A DNA stretch of 64,000 nucleotides from Phreatobacter sp. (GCF_027532945.1 NZ_JAPZTZ010000004.1:186001-250000); one strand, 5' to 3'. Shown: positions 19,017 through 28,288, numbered from the stretch's first letter. A program made the numbers and translations. The notes: generated by a model not told the origin, from the sequence alone.

Positions 19017-19667
19017 ATGACACCCCCCGCCATGACGTCCTCTGCCATGACCCTATCGGCCCTTCTCCGCCGCCTCGCCCTTGCGGTTTCTCTCGCCGTC
19101 CTGCCGGCCGCCGCCTTCGGCCAGGCCGCCTCTCCCGCCGCCATGCGCGAGACCATGTCGATCGGCGACGAGCCGGGCCGTGTCTCCACCGAGGAGGTGA
19201 TCATCACCGAGGGACCCTTCGCCCGGCAGCTCGTCTATTTCCGCTCGAATGAGAGGCCGGGGACCCTGGTCGTCCACACCTCCGAGCGCTTCCTCTATCT
19301 CGTCCTCGGCAACAACCGGGCGCTGCGCTACGGCATCGGCGTCGGCCGCGACGGCTTCACCTGGTCGGGCCTCGTGCAGATCTCGCGCAAGGCGGAATGG
19401 CCGGACTGGACGCCGCCGCCCGAGATGATCCAGCGCCAGCCCTACCTGCCGCGCTTCATGGCCGGCGGTCCCGGCAATCCCATGGGCGCGCGGGCGCTCT
19501 ATCTCGGCTCCACGGTTTACCGCATCCACGGCACCAACCAGCCCGAGACGATCGGCCATGCCGTCTCCTCCGGCTGCTTCCGCCTCGCCAATGGCGACGT
19601 GATCGACCTCTACACCCGCGTGCCTGTCGGCTCGAAGGTCGTCATCCGCCACGCCGCCGCCCTCTGA
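19017..19667 (+). CDS. L,D-transpeptidase (YkuD domain)
   Basis: 216-residue exported cell-wall enzyme forming 3-3 peptidoglycan cross-links or attaching proteins to peptidoglycan. The signal sequence is LALAVSLAVLPAAAFGQA. The catalytic motif reads HGTNQPETIG then HAVSSGCFRL with nucleophile Cys about 187. Two further in-frame ATGs (19032, 19047) could be the real start. It sits between a lipoprotein and a solute receptor on the same strand. Confidence 0.93.
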   Translation: MTPPAMTSSAMTLSALLRRLALAVSLAVLPAAAFGQAASPAAMRETMSIGDEPGRVSTEEVIITEGPFARQLVYFRSNERPGTLVVHTSERFLYLVLGNNRALRYGIGVGRDGFTWSGLVQISRKAEWPDWTPPPEMIQRQPYLPRFMAGGPGNPMGARALYLGSTVYRIHGTNQPETIGHAVSSGCFRLANGDVIDLYTRVPVGSKVVIRHAAAL

Positions 19668-19703
19668 TCGCCTGTCGCCGATCCGCGACGCCCGGAGCCT
19701 GCC

Positions 19704-20741
19704 ATGCCGCTCGCCAGTCCCTTCGCCTCCGTCCGTCGCCTCGCCGGCCTCGTCGCGGCGCTTGTTCTCGGCTGGTCGGCGGCGGCGGATGCCAGCACGC
19801 TCGCCACGGTCAAGCAGCGCGGCAGCCTCACCTGCGGTGTCAGCCAGGGCCTGCCCGGCTTCTCTGACCGGGACGCCTCCGGTGCCTGGTCCGGCTTCGA
19901 CGTCGATTTCTGCCGGGCGGTCGCGGCCGCCGTGCTCGGCGATCCCGCCAAGGTGACCTATGTGCCGCTCTCGGCCAGCGAGCGTTTCGACGCGCTGAAA
20001 GCCGGCCGCATCGATCTCCTGTCGCGCAACTCCACCTGGACGCTGGAGCGCGAGGCGGTGCTCGGCCTGCTCTTTGCCGGCATCACCTTCCACGATGGGC
20101 AGGGCTTCATGGTGCTGCGCCGTCCCGCCATCACCTCGGCCCTCGAACTCGACGGCGTGCCCGTCTGCGTCCAGGAGGGCACCACCAGCGCCGGCAATGT
20201 CGCGGATTTCTTCCGCGCCAATTCCATGCGCCTGACCCTGCGTACCCTGCCGACCGCCGCAGAGGCGCTGCGGGCGCTGGAGGCGGGCCAGTGCGACGTG
20301 CTGACCACCGACCAGTCCGGCCTCTTTGCCGAACGGCTGAAGCTGGCGAAGCCCGGCGAGGCTGTGATCCTGCCGGACGTCATCTCCAAGGAGCCGCTCG
20401 GGCCGGTCGTCCGCAACGACGACCTCGCCTGGTTCAATGCGGTGAAATGGGTCAATTACGCCCTGGTCAATGCCGAGGAGCTCGGCATTTCCACCGCCAC
20501 CGTCGAGGATGCGCTGCGCTCGACCAAGCCGGACGTGCGCCGCTTCGTCGGCGCTGAGGGGGACCTCGGCGCCAAGCTCGGCCTCGACAATGCCTTCGCC
20601 ATCCGTGCCGTCAGGGCCGTCGGAAACTATGCCGAGGTCTATGAGCGCAATGTCGGGGCCGGCTCACGCCTTGCCATCCCGCGCGGGCTCAACCAGCTCT
20701 GGTCCATGGGCGGTATTCTCTACGCGCCGCCGCTGCGGTGA
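19704..20741 (+). CDS. General amino-acid ABC transporter receptor (AapJ/BztA-like)
   Basis: 345-residue periplasmic receptor of the SBP_bac_3 family. After a signal sequence comes TLATVKQRGSLTCGVSQGLPGFS and later WSGFDVDFCRAVAAAVLGD, the pattern of AapJ/BztA receptors of broad-range L-amino-acid importers. No permease or ATPase genes are adjacent, so it is either an orphan receptor or served by a transporter encoded elsewhere. It begins 36 bases after the L,D-transpeptidase gene. Confidence 0.9.
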   Translation: MPLASPFASVRRLAGLVAALVLGWSAAADASTLATVKQRGSLTCGVSQGLPGFSDRDASGAWSGFDVDFCRAVAAAVLGDPAKVTYVPLSASERFDALKAGRIDLLSRNSTWTLEREAVLGLLFAGITFHDGQGFMVLRRPAITSALELDGVPVCVQEGTTSAGNVADFFRANSMRLTLRTLPTAAEALRALEAGQCDVLTTDQSGLFAERLKLAKPGEAVILPDVISKEPLGPVVRNDDLAWFNAVKWVNYALVNAEELGISTATVEDALRSTKPDVRRFVGAEGDLGAKLGLDNAFAIRAVRAVGNYAEVYERNVGAGSRLAIPRGLNQLWSMGGILYAPPLR

Positions 20742-20879
20742 GCCGTCGCGGCCCGGTAGTTTCAGATGAAATTGGTTGAGGCGGCGGCGGGCGCTTTGTA
20801 GAAGCATGTCGCTCATCGAGCGCTGAAGCTGCCGCCATCCTCGTCCGGACGAGCGGCCCAGCTCCGAAGGGAGGCCTTC

Positions 20880-21230
20880 ATGCCGCCTGCCGCCGCCCCG
20901 ACCCCTGCCAGCCCCACCGCCGATGCCGCGAGCCTGACGCGCCGGGCCGGCGAGGCCGCCGACTTCCTGAAGGCGCTCGCCCACCAGAATCGCCTGCTGT
21001 TGCTCTGCCTCCTGTCCGAGCAGGAGCGCACCGTCAGCGAACTCGAGGCGCTGCTCGGCCTGCCGCAACCGACCGTGTCGCAGCAGCTCGCCCGGCTGAG
21101 GGCGGACGGCCTCGTCGCCACCCGCCGCGAGGGCAAGAGCGTCGTCTACAGCCTCGCCAGTGACGATGTCCGGCGGGTCATCGGCGTCGTCCACGACATC
21201 TTCTGCCGCCCGGACCCCGGTATGGCCTGA
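20880..21230 (+). CDS. ArsR-family transcriptional regulator
   Basis: 116-residue winged-helix repressor. The recognition region reads SEQERTVSELEALLGLPQ then PTVSQQLARLRADGLVATRR, the standard ArsR core. A classical CxC metal site is not evident; the only internal Cys is in LLCLLSEQ, plus one near the C-terminus (IFCRPD). It may respond to a non-arsenic or redox signal. No obvious target operon follows: the next gene is a histidine kinase with its own start region. Confidence 0.88.
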   Translation: MPPAAAPTPASPTADAASLTRRAGEAADFLKALAHQNRLLLLCLLSEQERTVSELEALLGLPQPTVSQQLARLRADGLVATRREGKSVVYSLASDDVRRVIGVVHDIFCRPDPGMA

Positions 21231-21323
21231 TCCACGGCCAGCGCTGGCGCTGCGCGCCACTGGTATGTTTCCCGCAGAAGCGGTTTGCGAATCGGCCATG
21301 GAGCCGGCGGGGAGGGAGACAGG

Positions 21324-23552
21324 GTGCGGGAGCTCGGCAAGGAGCGGTCACTGGCGGTCTATCTCGTCGCTTTCGCGGCGGTGATCGTCGTGCCGCTCAT
21401 GCTCCTCTCCCTGGCCGTGTCCTGGCGCTATGCCGAGGCTGAGATCGCCCGGCTCAAGCTCGTCGGCGAGCAGCGCACCGAGGATGTCGCTGCCGAGATC
21501 GAGCGGATGCTTTCCAGCCGCCTCGATATCCTGCGGGTGCTCGCGACCTCCCCCGCCATCGACGCCGGCGACCATGCCGCCTTCGATGCCCAGGCCCGGC
21601 AGTTCACCGAATCCGGCGTTGACATCCGCTTGCGGGCGCTTGACGGCCGCCTCCTCGTCGATACCGGCCTGCCGGCAGGCGAGGCGTTGCCCCATTGGCC
21701 GCTCCTCGAGCCGATGACCGAGGCGATCCGCAGCCGCCAGCCGGTCTTCTCCAACCTCTTCATCAGCCGCGGCACCAGCACCTATGCGGTCGCCATCTTC
21801 GTGCCGGTGGTCCGCGACGGGACGGTGGTGGCGCTCGTCTCCAACACCTTCAGCCCCGACGTCTTCCACCGCGTCATGGTGAGGGCCGGCGTCACCGATC
21901 CCTATTTCGCCTCGCTTTCCGACCTCTCCGGCCTGATCATCGCGCGCTCGGCCAATCACGAGGCCTCTGTTGGCCGCCAACTGCCCTCCTTCGACGCTGC
22001 GGTCGGACGGTCCGGCTCCTGGAATGGCATCAATGCCGACGGGCTGCAGGTCAGGGCCTACTACCAGCGCTCGCCGCTCAGCGGCTGGCTGGTGACCCTG
22101 GGCCTCAGGGAAAGCGCCATCGACGCTGCGCTCTGGCGCACCTTCGGCGGCGTCACGGTGGTGGGCCTGCTGCTCGTCGTCCTGTCGATCGCCCTGGCGG
22201 CCATCCTGGTGCGCCGCCTGTCGCGCGCCGCCAACGCCATGGTCGAGGCCGCCGCCACCATGGAGCGCGGCCAGCTCACCGTCGTGCCGCGCACCGACGT
22301 CGCCGAGGTCAACCGGGTCGGCGAGGCTTTCGGCCGCGCCTCGGTGAAGCTTCACCTGCAGGCCTCTGCGCTCGCCCGCGCCAACCGCGAACTGGAGCGC
22401 CGCATCGAGGAGCGTGGCGCGGCGCTTGAGGCGAGCGAGGAGCGCTATCGCCTGCTTGCCGACAACGCCCGCGACACCATCATCCTGCGCAATGTCGAGG
22501 GGCGCATCTTCTACGCCTCGCCCTCCTGCCAGCGGCTGCTCGGCTACACGCCGCAGGAGATGCTGGCGGTGAACCCCGCCGCGATCATCCATCCCGACGA
22601 CTGGCGCCGCGTCGACGGCGTCAACCGCGCGATAGCCGAAGGACGCGACCTCGGCTTCAGCCTCCACCGCCTGCGCCACAAGGAGGGCCACTGGGTCTGG
22701 ATCCAGGCCGCCTACAGCCGCGTGCCCCAGGCCACGCCGGAGGAGGCCTGCATCATGGTGGTGGTGCGCGACGACACCGAGCGCCAGGAGCAGGAGACGA
22801 AGCTGCGCCAGACCAACGAGTCGCTACGGCAGTTCTCCGCCATCGTCTCCCACGACCTGCAGGCGCCCCTGCGCCACATCAACATGTTCTCCGACATGCT
22901 CGGCGCCCGTGTCGCCGACACCGACGCCGAAGCGGCCGGCTATGCTGCCAAGATCCAGGGCAGCGTTGACCGGATGCAGCGCCTCATCCGCAGCCTCAAT
23001 GCCTATACCCAGGTCGCCTATGCGCTGGAGAAGCGCGACGCGGTCGATCTCGCCGCGGTGGTCAGCGATGCGGTCGCGCTGCTGGATGCCGATATCCAGG
23101 CGGCAGGCGCCACCATCAAGGTGTTCAACCTGCCGACCATCGAGGGCGACCAGGAGCTGCTCGTCCGCCTCTTCCAGAACCTCATCGGCAACGCCGTGAA
23201 ATACCGCGGCGACGAGCCGCCTGTGGTGAAGATCCGCGCCCGGCCGGCCGGCCGCTTCTGGGAGATCGCGGTGGAGGACAATGGCATCGGCATCGATCCG
23301 CTCTATGCCGATCGCATCTTCGAGATTTTCCGCCGCCTGCACCGCGACGAGAGCCGCTATCCCGGCATCGGGCTTGGCCTCGCTCTGTGCCGGCGCATCG
23401 TCGAGAGCCACGGCGGCGAAATCTGGCTCGACAAGGACTGGCCAAAGGGCGCACGATTCCAGCTGACCCTGCCGCGTCGGCAGGTGAAGGCGGAGCGCAG
23501 GACGGGAGGCGATGATGGCAAAACCCAGCCGGTCGATGCTGCTGGTCGATGA
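21324..23552 (+). CDS. Membrane sensor histidine kinase (periplasmic sensor, HAMP, PAS)
   Basis: 742 residues from the GTG at 21324, which has GGGAGG nearby. Order: transmembrane helix (about 10-31), periplasmic Cache-like sensor (about 35-270), second helix (about 274-295), HAMP (about 296-350), coiled linker, PAS (about 373-490, with YRLLADNARDTIILRNVEG), HisKA with H-box VSHDLQAPLRH (His about 510) and HATPase with N-box LIGNAVKYRG, DNGIGIDP and GIGLGLALCRRIVESHGG. The kinase core resembles phytochrome-type kinases that signal to Rcp1-like regulators. It overlaps its partner gene by 38 bases. Confidence 0.93.
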   Translation: MRELGKERSLAVYLVAFAAVIVVPLMLLSLAVSWRYAEAEIARLKLVGEQRTEDVAAEIERMLSSRLDILRVLATSPAIDAGDHAAFDAQARQFTESGVDIRLRALDGRLLVDTGLPAGEALPHWPLLEPMTEAIRSRQPVFSNLFISRGTSTYAVAIFVPVVRDGTVVALVSNTFSPDVFHRVMVRAGVTDPYFASLSDLSGLIIARSANHEASVGRQLPSFDAAVGRSGSWNGINADGLQVRAYYQRSPLSGWLVTLGLRESAIDAALWRTFGGVTVVGLLLVVLSIALAAILVRRLSRAANAMVEAAATMERGQLTVVPRTDVAEVNRVGEAFGRASVKLHLQASALARANRELERRIEERGAALEASEERYRLLADNARDTIILRNVEGRIFYASPSCQRLLGYTPQEMLAVNPAAIIHPDDWRRVDGVNRAIAEGRDLGFSLHRLRHKEGHWVWIQAAYSRVPQATPEEACIMVVVRDDTERQEQETKLRQTNESLRQFSAIVSHDLQAPLRHINMFSDMLGARVADTDAEAAGYAAKIQGSVDRMQRLIRSLNAYTQVAYALEKRDAVDLAAVVSDAVALLDADIQAAGATIKVFNLPTIEGDQELLVRLFQNLIGNAVKYRGDEPPVVKIRARPAGRFWEIAVEDNGIGIDPLYADRIFEIFRRLHRDESRYPGIGLGLALCRRIVESHGGEIWLDKDWPKGARFQLTLPRRQVKAERRTGGDDGKTQPVDAAGR

Positions 23553-23922
23553 CGACCCGAACGAGGTGCTGTTCCTGCGCAACGCCTTCGCGGCGACCGG
23601 CGGCGCCGTCGACATCCGCCACGCCGAGAGCGGCGAACTGGCGCTCGCCGAGATCGCCCGCGACAGCCCCGACCTCGTGCTCCTCGACCTCTCCATGCCT
23701 GGCCTCGATGGCTATGACGTGCTGCGGCGGCTGCGCGCCGATGAGTCGACGCGGACCCTGCCGACGCTGATTTTCTCGAGCTCCGACCGCGACGAGGACA
23801 TTCGCCGGTCCTATCGCGAACATGCCAACGCCTATCTGGTGAAGCCGCGCTCCTCCGACGGCTATCGCGACCTCGCGAAGAATCTCGAGGGTTTCTGGTA
23901 CGACACGGCCCGCCTGCCGTGA
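23515..23922 (+). CDS. Response regulator, single receiver domain (Rcp1-like)
   Basis: 135-residue receiver domain: LLVDDDPNE acidic pocket, phosphoacceptor about D58 in LVLLDLSMPG, conserved Ser in FSSSD and Lys in YLVKPRSS. No output domain. The start at 23515 has GGGAGG 5 bases upstream; an ATG one codon earlier is too close to it. Overlap with the kinase gene indicates a cognate pair. The next gene overlaps its stop by 4 bases. Confidence 0.92.
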   Translation: MAKPSRSMLLVDDDPNEVLFLRNAFAATGGAVDIRHAESGELALAEIARDSPDLVLLDLSMPGLDGYDVLRRLRADESTRTLPTLIFSSSDRDEDIRRSYREHANAYLVKPRSSDGYRDLAKNLEGFWYDTARLP

Positions 23923-24329
23923 GCCGTGCGCTTGCCGCCCTGCTACTGGCCTCACTGGCGCTGGCCGGCTGCGTCACCACCGGCGCACCGGCCTGCCCGC
24001 CGGGAGGGCGCGAGCGGCTGGTGGCGGACCTGCTCTTCGGCCGCAATATCGGCGGGCGGCTCGGCGTCTCCGAGACGGCCTTCGCGGGTTTCGTCGACCG
24101 CGAGGTGACACCGCGCTTTCCCGATGGGCTGACCATCACCGATGCCCGCGGCCAGTACCGCGAGGCCTCCGGCCGGCTGATCCGCGAACCCTCCAAGGTC
24201 ATCACCATCGTGCTGTCAGACGAGGCCCGTGATCTGCCGCGCCTCGCCGAGGTCGCCGGCGCCTATCGCCTTCGCTTTGCGCAGGACTCCGTCGGCATCG
24301 TCACCAGGCGCGCCTGCGTCGCCTTCTGA
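23919..24329 (+). CDS. Lipoprotein of unknown function (DUF3574-like)
   Basis: 136 residues from GTG 23919, overlapping the stop of the response regulator. The N-terminus [18 protein letters not shown] ends in a clear lipobox. The mature part contains [19 protein letters not shown] then [20 protein letters not shown], which resembles the DUF3574 family of small exported proteins (moderate certainty). Cotranscription with the two-component genes is suggested by the overlap. Confidence 0.75.
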   Translation: MSRALAALLLASLALAGCVTTGAPACPPGGRERLVADLLFGRNIGGRLGVSETAFAGFVDREVTPRFPDGLTITDARGQYREASGRLIREPSKVITIVLSDEARDLPRLAEVAGAYRLRFAQDSVGIVTRRACVAF

Positions 24330-24390
24330 CGGACTTGTGCGCGCCGGAAGGACGAGGCTAGATCGTGCTCCGCACCTGAGAAGAGCGCCC

Positions 24391-25326
24391 ATGAACGCCC
24401 CGACTGCAGCACCGAAAGCCGTCAACGCACCGCGCCCCGATCCCTCGCCGCTGCCGGCCGATGTCGAGGCCCACAAGGCCCGGGCCCGCGCCTGGTTCGA
24501 GGCGCTGCGCGACGATATCTGCGCCCGCTTCGAGGCCCTGGAGGACGGGCTCGCCGGCTCCGCCGCCCCCGCCGGCCGCTTCACCCGCAAGGCCTGGTCG
24601 CGCACCGACCACAGCGGCGCCGATGGCGGCGGCGGCGTGATGAGCATGATGGCCGGCCGCGTCTTCGAGAAGGTCGGCGTCCATTGCTCGACCGTCCACG
24701 GTGAGTTCGCCCCCGAGTTCCGCGGCCAGATCCCCGGCGCCATGGAGGACCCGCGCTTCTTCGCCACCGGCATCTCGCTCATCGCCCACCCGGTGAACCC
24801 CAACGTGCCGGCCGTGCATATGAACACCCGCCTCGTGGTGACCAGCCGCATGTGGTTCGGCGGCGGCGCCGACCTCACCCCCGTCCTCGATCGGCGGCGG
24901 GTGCAGGAGGATGCCGACAGCATCGCCTTCCACGACGCCATGAAGGGCGCCTGCGAGGGCCATGCGGTCGCCGACTATCCGCGCTTCAAGGCCTGGTGCG
25001 AGGACTATTTCTACCTGCCGCACCGCAAGGAGCCGCGCGGCATCGGCGGCATCTTCTACGACTATCTCGACAGCGGTGACCGCGACGCCGATTTCGCCTT
25101 CACCCAGTCGGTCGGCCGCGCCTTCGCGGCGATCTACCCCGAGCTCGTCCGCCGCAACGTCCAGACGCCCTGGACCGAGGCCGATCGCGAGGAGCAGCTG
25201 ATCCGCCGCGGCCGCTATGTCGAGTTCAACCTGCTGCACGACCGCGGCACGGTCTTCGGCCTGAAGACCGGCGGCAATGTCGAGAGCATTCTGTCGTCGC
25301 TGCCGCCCGTGGTGAAATGGCCCTGA
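24391..25326 (+). CDS. hemF: Oxygen-dependent coproporphyrinogen III oxidase
   Basis: 311-residue heme-biosynthesis enzyme that oxidatively decarboxylates coproporphyrinogen III to protoporphyrinogen IX using O2. Family blocks are [33 protein letters not shown] and [10 protein letters not shown], close to complete. The N-terminus carries an extra Ala/Pro-rich stretch of about 25 residues. Its presence indicates an aerobic lifestyle. Confidence 0.97.
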   Translation: MNAPTAAPKAVNAPRPDPSPLPADVEAHKARARAWFEALRDDICARFEALEDGLAGSAAPAGRFTRKAWSRTDHSGADGGGGVMSMMAGRVFEKVGVHCSTVHGEFAPEFRGQIPGAMEDPRFFATGISLIAHPVNPNVPAVHMNTRLVVTSRMWFGGGADLTPVLDRRRVQEDADSIAFHDAMKGACEGHAVADYPRFKAWCEDYFYLPHRKEPRGIGGIFYDYLDSGDRDADFAFTQSVGRAFAAIYPELVRRNVQTPWTEADREEQLIRRGRYVEFNLLHDRGTVFGLKTGGNVESILSSLPPVVKWP

Positions 25327-25371
25327 CGGGCCGGGCGGGCAGGGGCCATTGACCCAGTTTCGGAGATCAGC

Positions 25372-27018
25372 ATGACGCGGCGGATGACAGGCGGCGAGGC
25401 CATCGTCGCGGGCCTACTCGCCAACGGGGTGGACACGGTCTTCGGGCTGCCCGGCGCGCAGATGTACCCGCTCTTCGATGCGCTGGCGCAGACGTCCGAC
25501 CGCATCCGCACCGTCGGCGCCCGGCACGAACAGGCCTGCGGCTACATGGCCTTCGGCTATGGCCGCTCGACCGGCCAGCCCGGCGTCTATTCGGTCGTGC
25601 CCGGCCCCGGCGTGCTCAACACCACCGCGGCGCTGGCCACGGGGTGGGGCTGCAACACGCCGATGGTCTGCCTCACCGGCCAGATCCCGACGCCCTTCAT
25701 CGGCAAGCGGCGCGGCCATCTCCACGAGATCGCCGACCAGCTTGGCACGCTGCGCTCCCTCGTCAAATGGGCCGAGCGGATCGAGCGTCCGGCTGATGCC
25801 CCGGCCCTCGTCGCCGAGGCCTTCCGCCAGGCGCAGTCCGGCCGCCCCGGCCCGGTGGCGCTGGAAATGGCCTGGGACGTCATGGCGGGAGCCGAGGACG
25901 TGCCGGAGGCCGCGGCGGCCGTGCTCGAGGCGCCCCTGAAGCCTGACGCCATGGCGGTGTCCCATGCCGTCAGTCTGATCCGCGCCGCGCGCTTCCCACT
26001 CATCATGACCGGCTCCGGCGCGCAGGATGCCGCCGCAGCCATCGGCCTCCTCGCCGAGCGGATCGGCGCGCCGGTGGCCGCCTTCCGCGGCGGCCGCGGC
26101 GTCGTCGACGAGGCGGGACCCTGGGGCCTGTCCTCCTATGCCGCCTTCCGCCTCTGGGAGCAGTGCGATCTGCTCGTCGCCATCGGCACCCGCGCCGAGA
26201 TGCCGACCATGCGCTGGGCCAACATGATGGCGCTGACGACCCGGCTCGACGGCGGCCGCAAGCTCGTGCGTATTGACATCGACCCGGCCGAGATGGACCG
26301 GCTCGAAGCCGATGCGCCGCTCGTCGCCGATGCCGGCGAGGGCGTCGCCGCCCTCATCGCCGCGCTGGAGGGTCACCGCCCGCCGGACAACCGCGCTGCC
26401 ATCGAGACGGCCCGTGCGGAGGCCGCCGCCGCCATCCGCGTTGTGCAGCCGGAGATGGACTATCTCGACGTCATCCGCGAGGTCCTGCCGCCTGAGGGCC
26501 TGCTCGTCGAGGAGCTCTGCCAGGCCGGCTTCACCAGCTATTTCGGCTATCCCGTTCGCCGGCCCCGGACCTATGTATCCTCCGGCTTCCAGGGCACGCT
26601 CGGCTTCGGCTTCCAGACGGCGCTCGGCGTCAAGGTCGCCCATCCCGACCGCCCGGTCGTCTCGATCACCGGCGATGGCGGCTTCCTCTTCGGCGTGCAG
26701 GAGCTTGTCACCGCCGTCCAGTACGGCATCGGCCTCGTCACCGTGGTCTTCAACAACAACGCCTATGGCAATGTCCGCCGCGACCAGGAGACCCGTTACG
26801 GCAACCGCCTGATCGGCGCCGACCTCGTCAATCCAGACTTCCCGGCCCTGGCCCGCGCCTTCGGCCTCGACACCGCCCGTGTCGACAGCCCCGCCGCGCT
26901 GAAGCCGGTCCTGGCGGCGGCGCTCGCCAAGGGCGCGCCGGCCCTGATCGAGGTGGCGGTGGCGCGGGGGACGGAGGCGCCGCCCTGGCCCTTCATCCAC
27001 CCGGTGAAGGCCTATTGA
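25372..27018 (+). CDS. Acetolactate-synthase-like ThDP-dependent enzyme
   Basis: 548-residue thiamine-diphosphate enzyme with the three-domain layout of acetolactate synthase large subunits. The N-terminal Pyr domain has VFGLPGAQMYPLFDAL and catalytic Glu about 53 in ARHEQACGYMAFGYGR. The PP domain has the cofactor motif from GDGGFLFGVQEL (about 434) to NNNAYGNVRRD. A small regulatory subunit gene is absent, so a catabolic role (glyoxylate carboligase-, sulfoacetaldehyde- or benzoylformate-type chemistry) is as likely as valine synthesis. It starts 45 bases after hemF and has GGAG upstream. Confidence 0.85.
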   Translation: MTRRMTGGEAIVAGLLANGVDTVFGLPGAQMYPLFDALAQTSDRIRTVGARHEQACGYMAFGYGRSTGQPGVYSVVPGPGVLNTTAALATGWGCNTPMVCLTGQIPTPFIGKRRGHLHEIADQLGTLRSLVKWAERIERPADAPALVAEAFRQAQSGRPGPVALEMAWDVMAGAEDVPEAAAAVLEAPLKPDAMAVSHAVSLIRAARFPLIMTGSGAQDAAAAIGLLAERIGAPVAAFRGGRGVVDEAGPWGLSSYAAFRLWEQCDLLVAIGTRAEMPTMRWANMMALTTRLDGGRKLVRIDIDPAEMDRLEADAPLVADAGEGVAALIAALEGHRPPDNRAAIETARAEAAAAIRVVQPEMDYLDVIREVLPPEGLLVEELCQAGFTSYFGYPVRRPRTYVSSGFQGTLGFGFQTALGVKVAHPDRPVVSITGDGGFLFGVQELVTAVQYGIGLVTVVFNNNAYGNVRRDQETRYGNRLIGADLVNPDFPALARAFGLDTARVDSPAALKPVLAAALAKGAPALIEVAVARGTEAPPWPFIHPVKAY

Positions 27019-27028
27019 GATCATTCCT

Positions 27029-27050
27029 CTATCGGACCAAAGTCCGATAG
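27029..27050. promoter_or_regulatory. Perfect palindrome upstream of Bug receptor promoter
   Basis: CTATCGGAC (27029-27037) and GTCCGATAG (27042-27050) are perfect inverted copies around CAAA. Outer TTCC (27024-27027) and GGAA (27053-27056) extend the dyad with small offsets. It lies 15 bases upstream of a good -35 box and just after the stop of the ThDP enzyme. Either an operator of a dimeric regulator or a hairpin terminator for the upstream gene (TTTT follows at 27057-27060). Confidence 0.6.
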
Positions 27051-27064
27051 TAGGAATTTTATCA

Positions 27065-27093
27065 TTGACAAGGCGATGCTCTGGCGCTAGTCT
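27065..27093 (+). promoter_or_regulatory. Sigma-70-type promoter
   Basis: TTGACA (27065-27070), a 17-base spacer and TAGTCT (27088-27093) in an AT-rich pocket. The predicted start near 27100 leaves a leader of about 39 bases before the ATG at 27139. Confidence 0.6.
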
Positions 27094-27138
27094 CGCCGTC
27101 GTCGCATGGGGCATGGTCGGGTTTCGGGGGAGGTCATC

Positions 27139-28110
27139 ATGGATCGCAGGACGCTGGATCGTCGGACGTTTCTCGGCACCGCCGCTGCCCTCTCTCTCGC
27201 CGCCCCGGCGCTGCGCGCCCAGTCCGGCCCCTTGCGCTTCATCTTCCCCTTCGCCGCCGGTGGGGCAGGGGACGCGCTGACCCGCATCGTCGCCGACGAG
27301 GTCGGCCGGGCGCTGGGAGAACCGGCCATCGTCGAGGCCCGCCCGGGCGCCGGTGGGCAGATCGGCACCCAGGCCGTCACCAATTCCGCGCCCGACGGCC
27401 GCACGCTGCTCCTCACCCCCATCGCGCCGGTGGTCATCCACCCCATCGTCTTCCCGCAGCTGCCCTATGACCCCGTCCGCGACCTCGCGCCGGTGAGCCT
27501 CGTCACCACTTTCGACTTCGCGCTGGCCATCCATCCCGACACGCCGGCGAAGACGCTGGCCGAACTGGTCGCCTGGCTGAAGCAGGACCCGCGCCGCGCC
27601 ACCTATGGCTCGCCGGGCGTCGGCAACCTGCCGCATTTCTTCGGCGCGCTGCTGGCCGAAAAGATCGGCGTGCCGCTGGTCCACGCGCCCTATCGCGGCT
27701 CGGCCCCGGCGCTCACCGATCTCGTCGGCGGTCAGGTGCCCATGGTCATCACCACCACCTCCGACGTGACGGAGCTGGCCAAGGGCGGCCGCATCCGCAT
27801 CCTCGCGGTCTCGGGGCGCGAGCGCTCGCCCTTCCTGCCCGAGGTGCCGACCTTCACCGAGGCCGGCATCGCCATCGCCGGCAGCGCCTGGTACGGGCTT
27901 TTTGCCAAGGCCGGCTCGCCGCCGGAGATGGTGGGGCGCATCAGCCGCGCCGTGATGGCGGCGATGCGCGATGCGGCGGTGAAGGAGAAGGTGCTGGGCC
28001 TTGCCATGGTGCCCACCGGCTCGACGCCGGAGGAACTCGGGCGGATCCAGAAGCAGGACATCGCTGACTGGACCCCGGCGGTGAAGGCTTCGGGGTTCAG
28101 GCCGACGTGA
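27139..28110 (+). CDS. Tripartite tricarboxylate transporter receptor (Bug family)
   Basis: 323-residue periplasmic receptor of the Bug/TctC type. The Tat-like leader MDRRTLDRRTFLGTAAALS precedes RFIFPFAAGGAGDALTR, the signature of the family, and VEARPGAGGQIGTQAV. These proteins bind carboxylates such as tricarboxylates, terephthalate or nicotinate. No TctA/TctB genes are nearby, which is usual for the many orphan Bug receptors. The start at 27139 follows GGGGGAGG. Promoter and palindrome upstream suggest substrate-dependent control. Confidence 0.9.
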   Translation: MDRRTLDRRTFLGTAAALSLAAPALRAQSGPLRFIFPFAAGGAGDALTRIVADEVGRALGEPAIVEARPGAGGQIGTQAVTNSAPDGRTLLLTPIAPVVIHPIVFPQLPYDPVRDLAPVSLVTTFDFALAIHPDTPAKTLAELVAWLKQDPRRATYGSPGVGNLPHFFGALLAEKIGVPLVHAPYRGSAPALTDLVGGQVPMVITTTSDVTELAKGGRIRILAVSGRERSPFLPEVPTFTEAGIAIAGSAWYGLFAKAGSPPEMVGRISRAVMAAMRDAAVKEKVLGLAMVPTGSTPEELGRIQKQDIADWTPAVKASGFRPT

Positions 28111-28138
28111 GGGGTAACGACGACCTGCACGGCCCAAC

Positions 28139-28210
28139 TGCGTCCTTCGAGGCTCGGCCTGCCGGACGATGCTGACGCATCGCCGGGGGCCTCGCACCTC
28201 AGGATGAGGT
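28139..28210 (+). repeat. REP-like palindromic element, copy 1
   Basis: Begins TGCGTCCTTCGAGGCTCGGC and ends CCTCGCACCTCAGGATGAGG, with an inner dyad (CGATG..CATCG). This type of intergenic repeat is common in Alphaproteobacteria. An inverted, internally shorter copy lies at 28289-28334. The gap 28111-28445 holds these two copies and nothing else I can support. Confidence 0.7.
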
Positions 28211-28288
28211 GGGTTGTGCACTGCGGATGGGCCGTCGGCGTTAGGCGGGCGCGGCCATCTCGGAACCGTTCTGCCACTCACCACGGTC

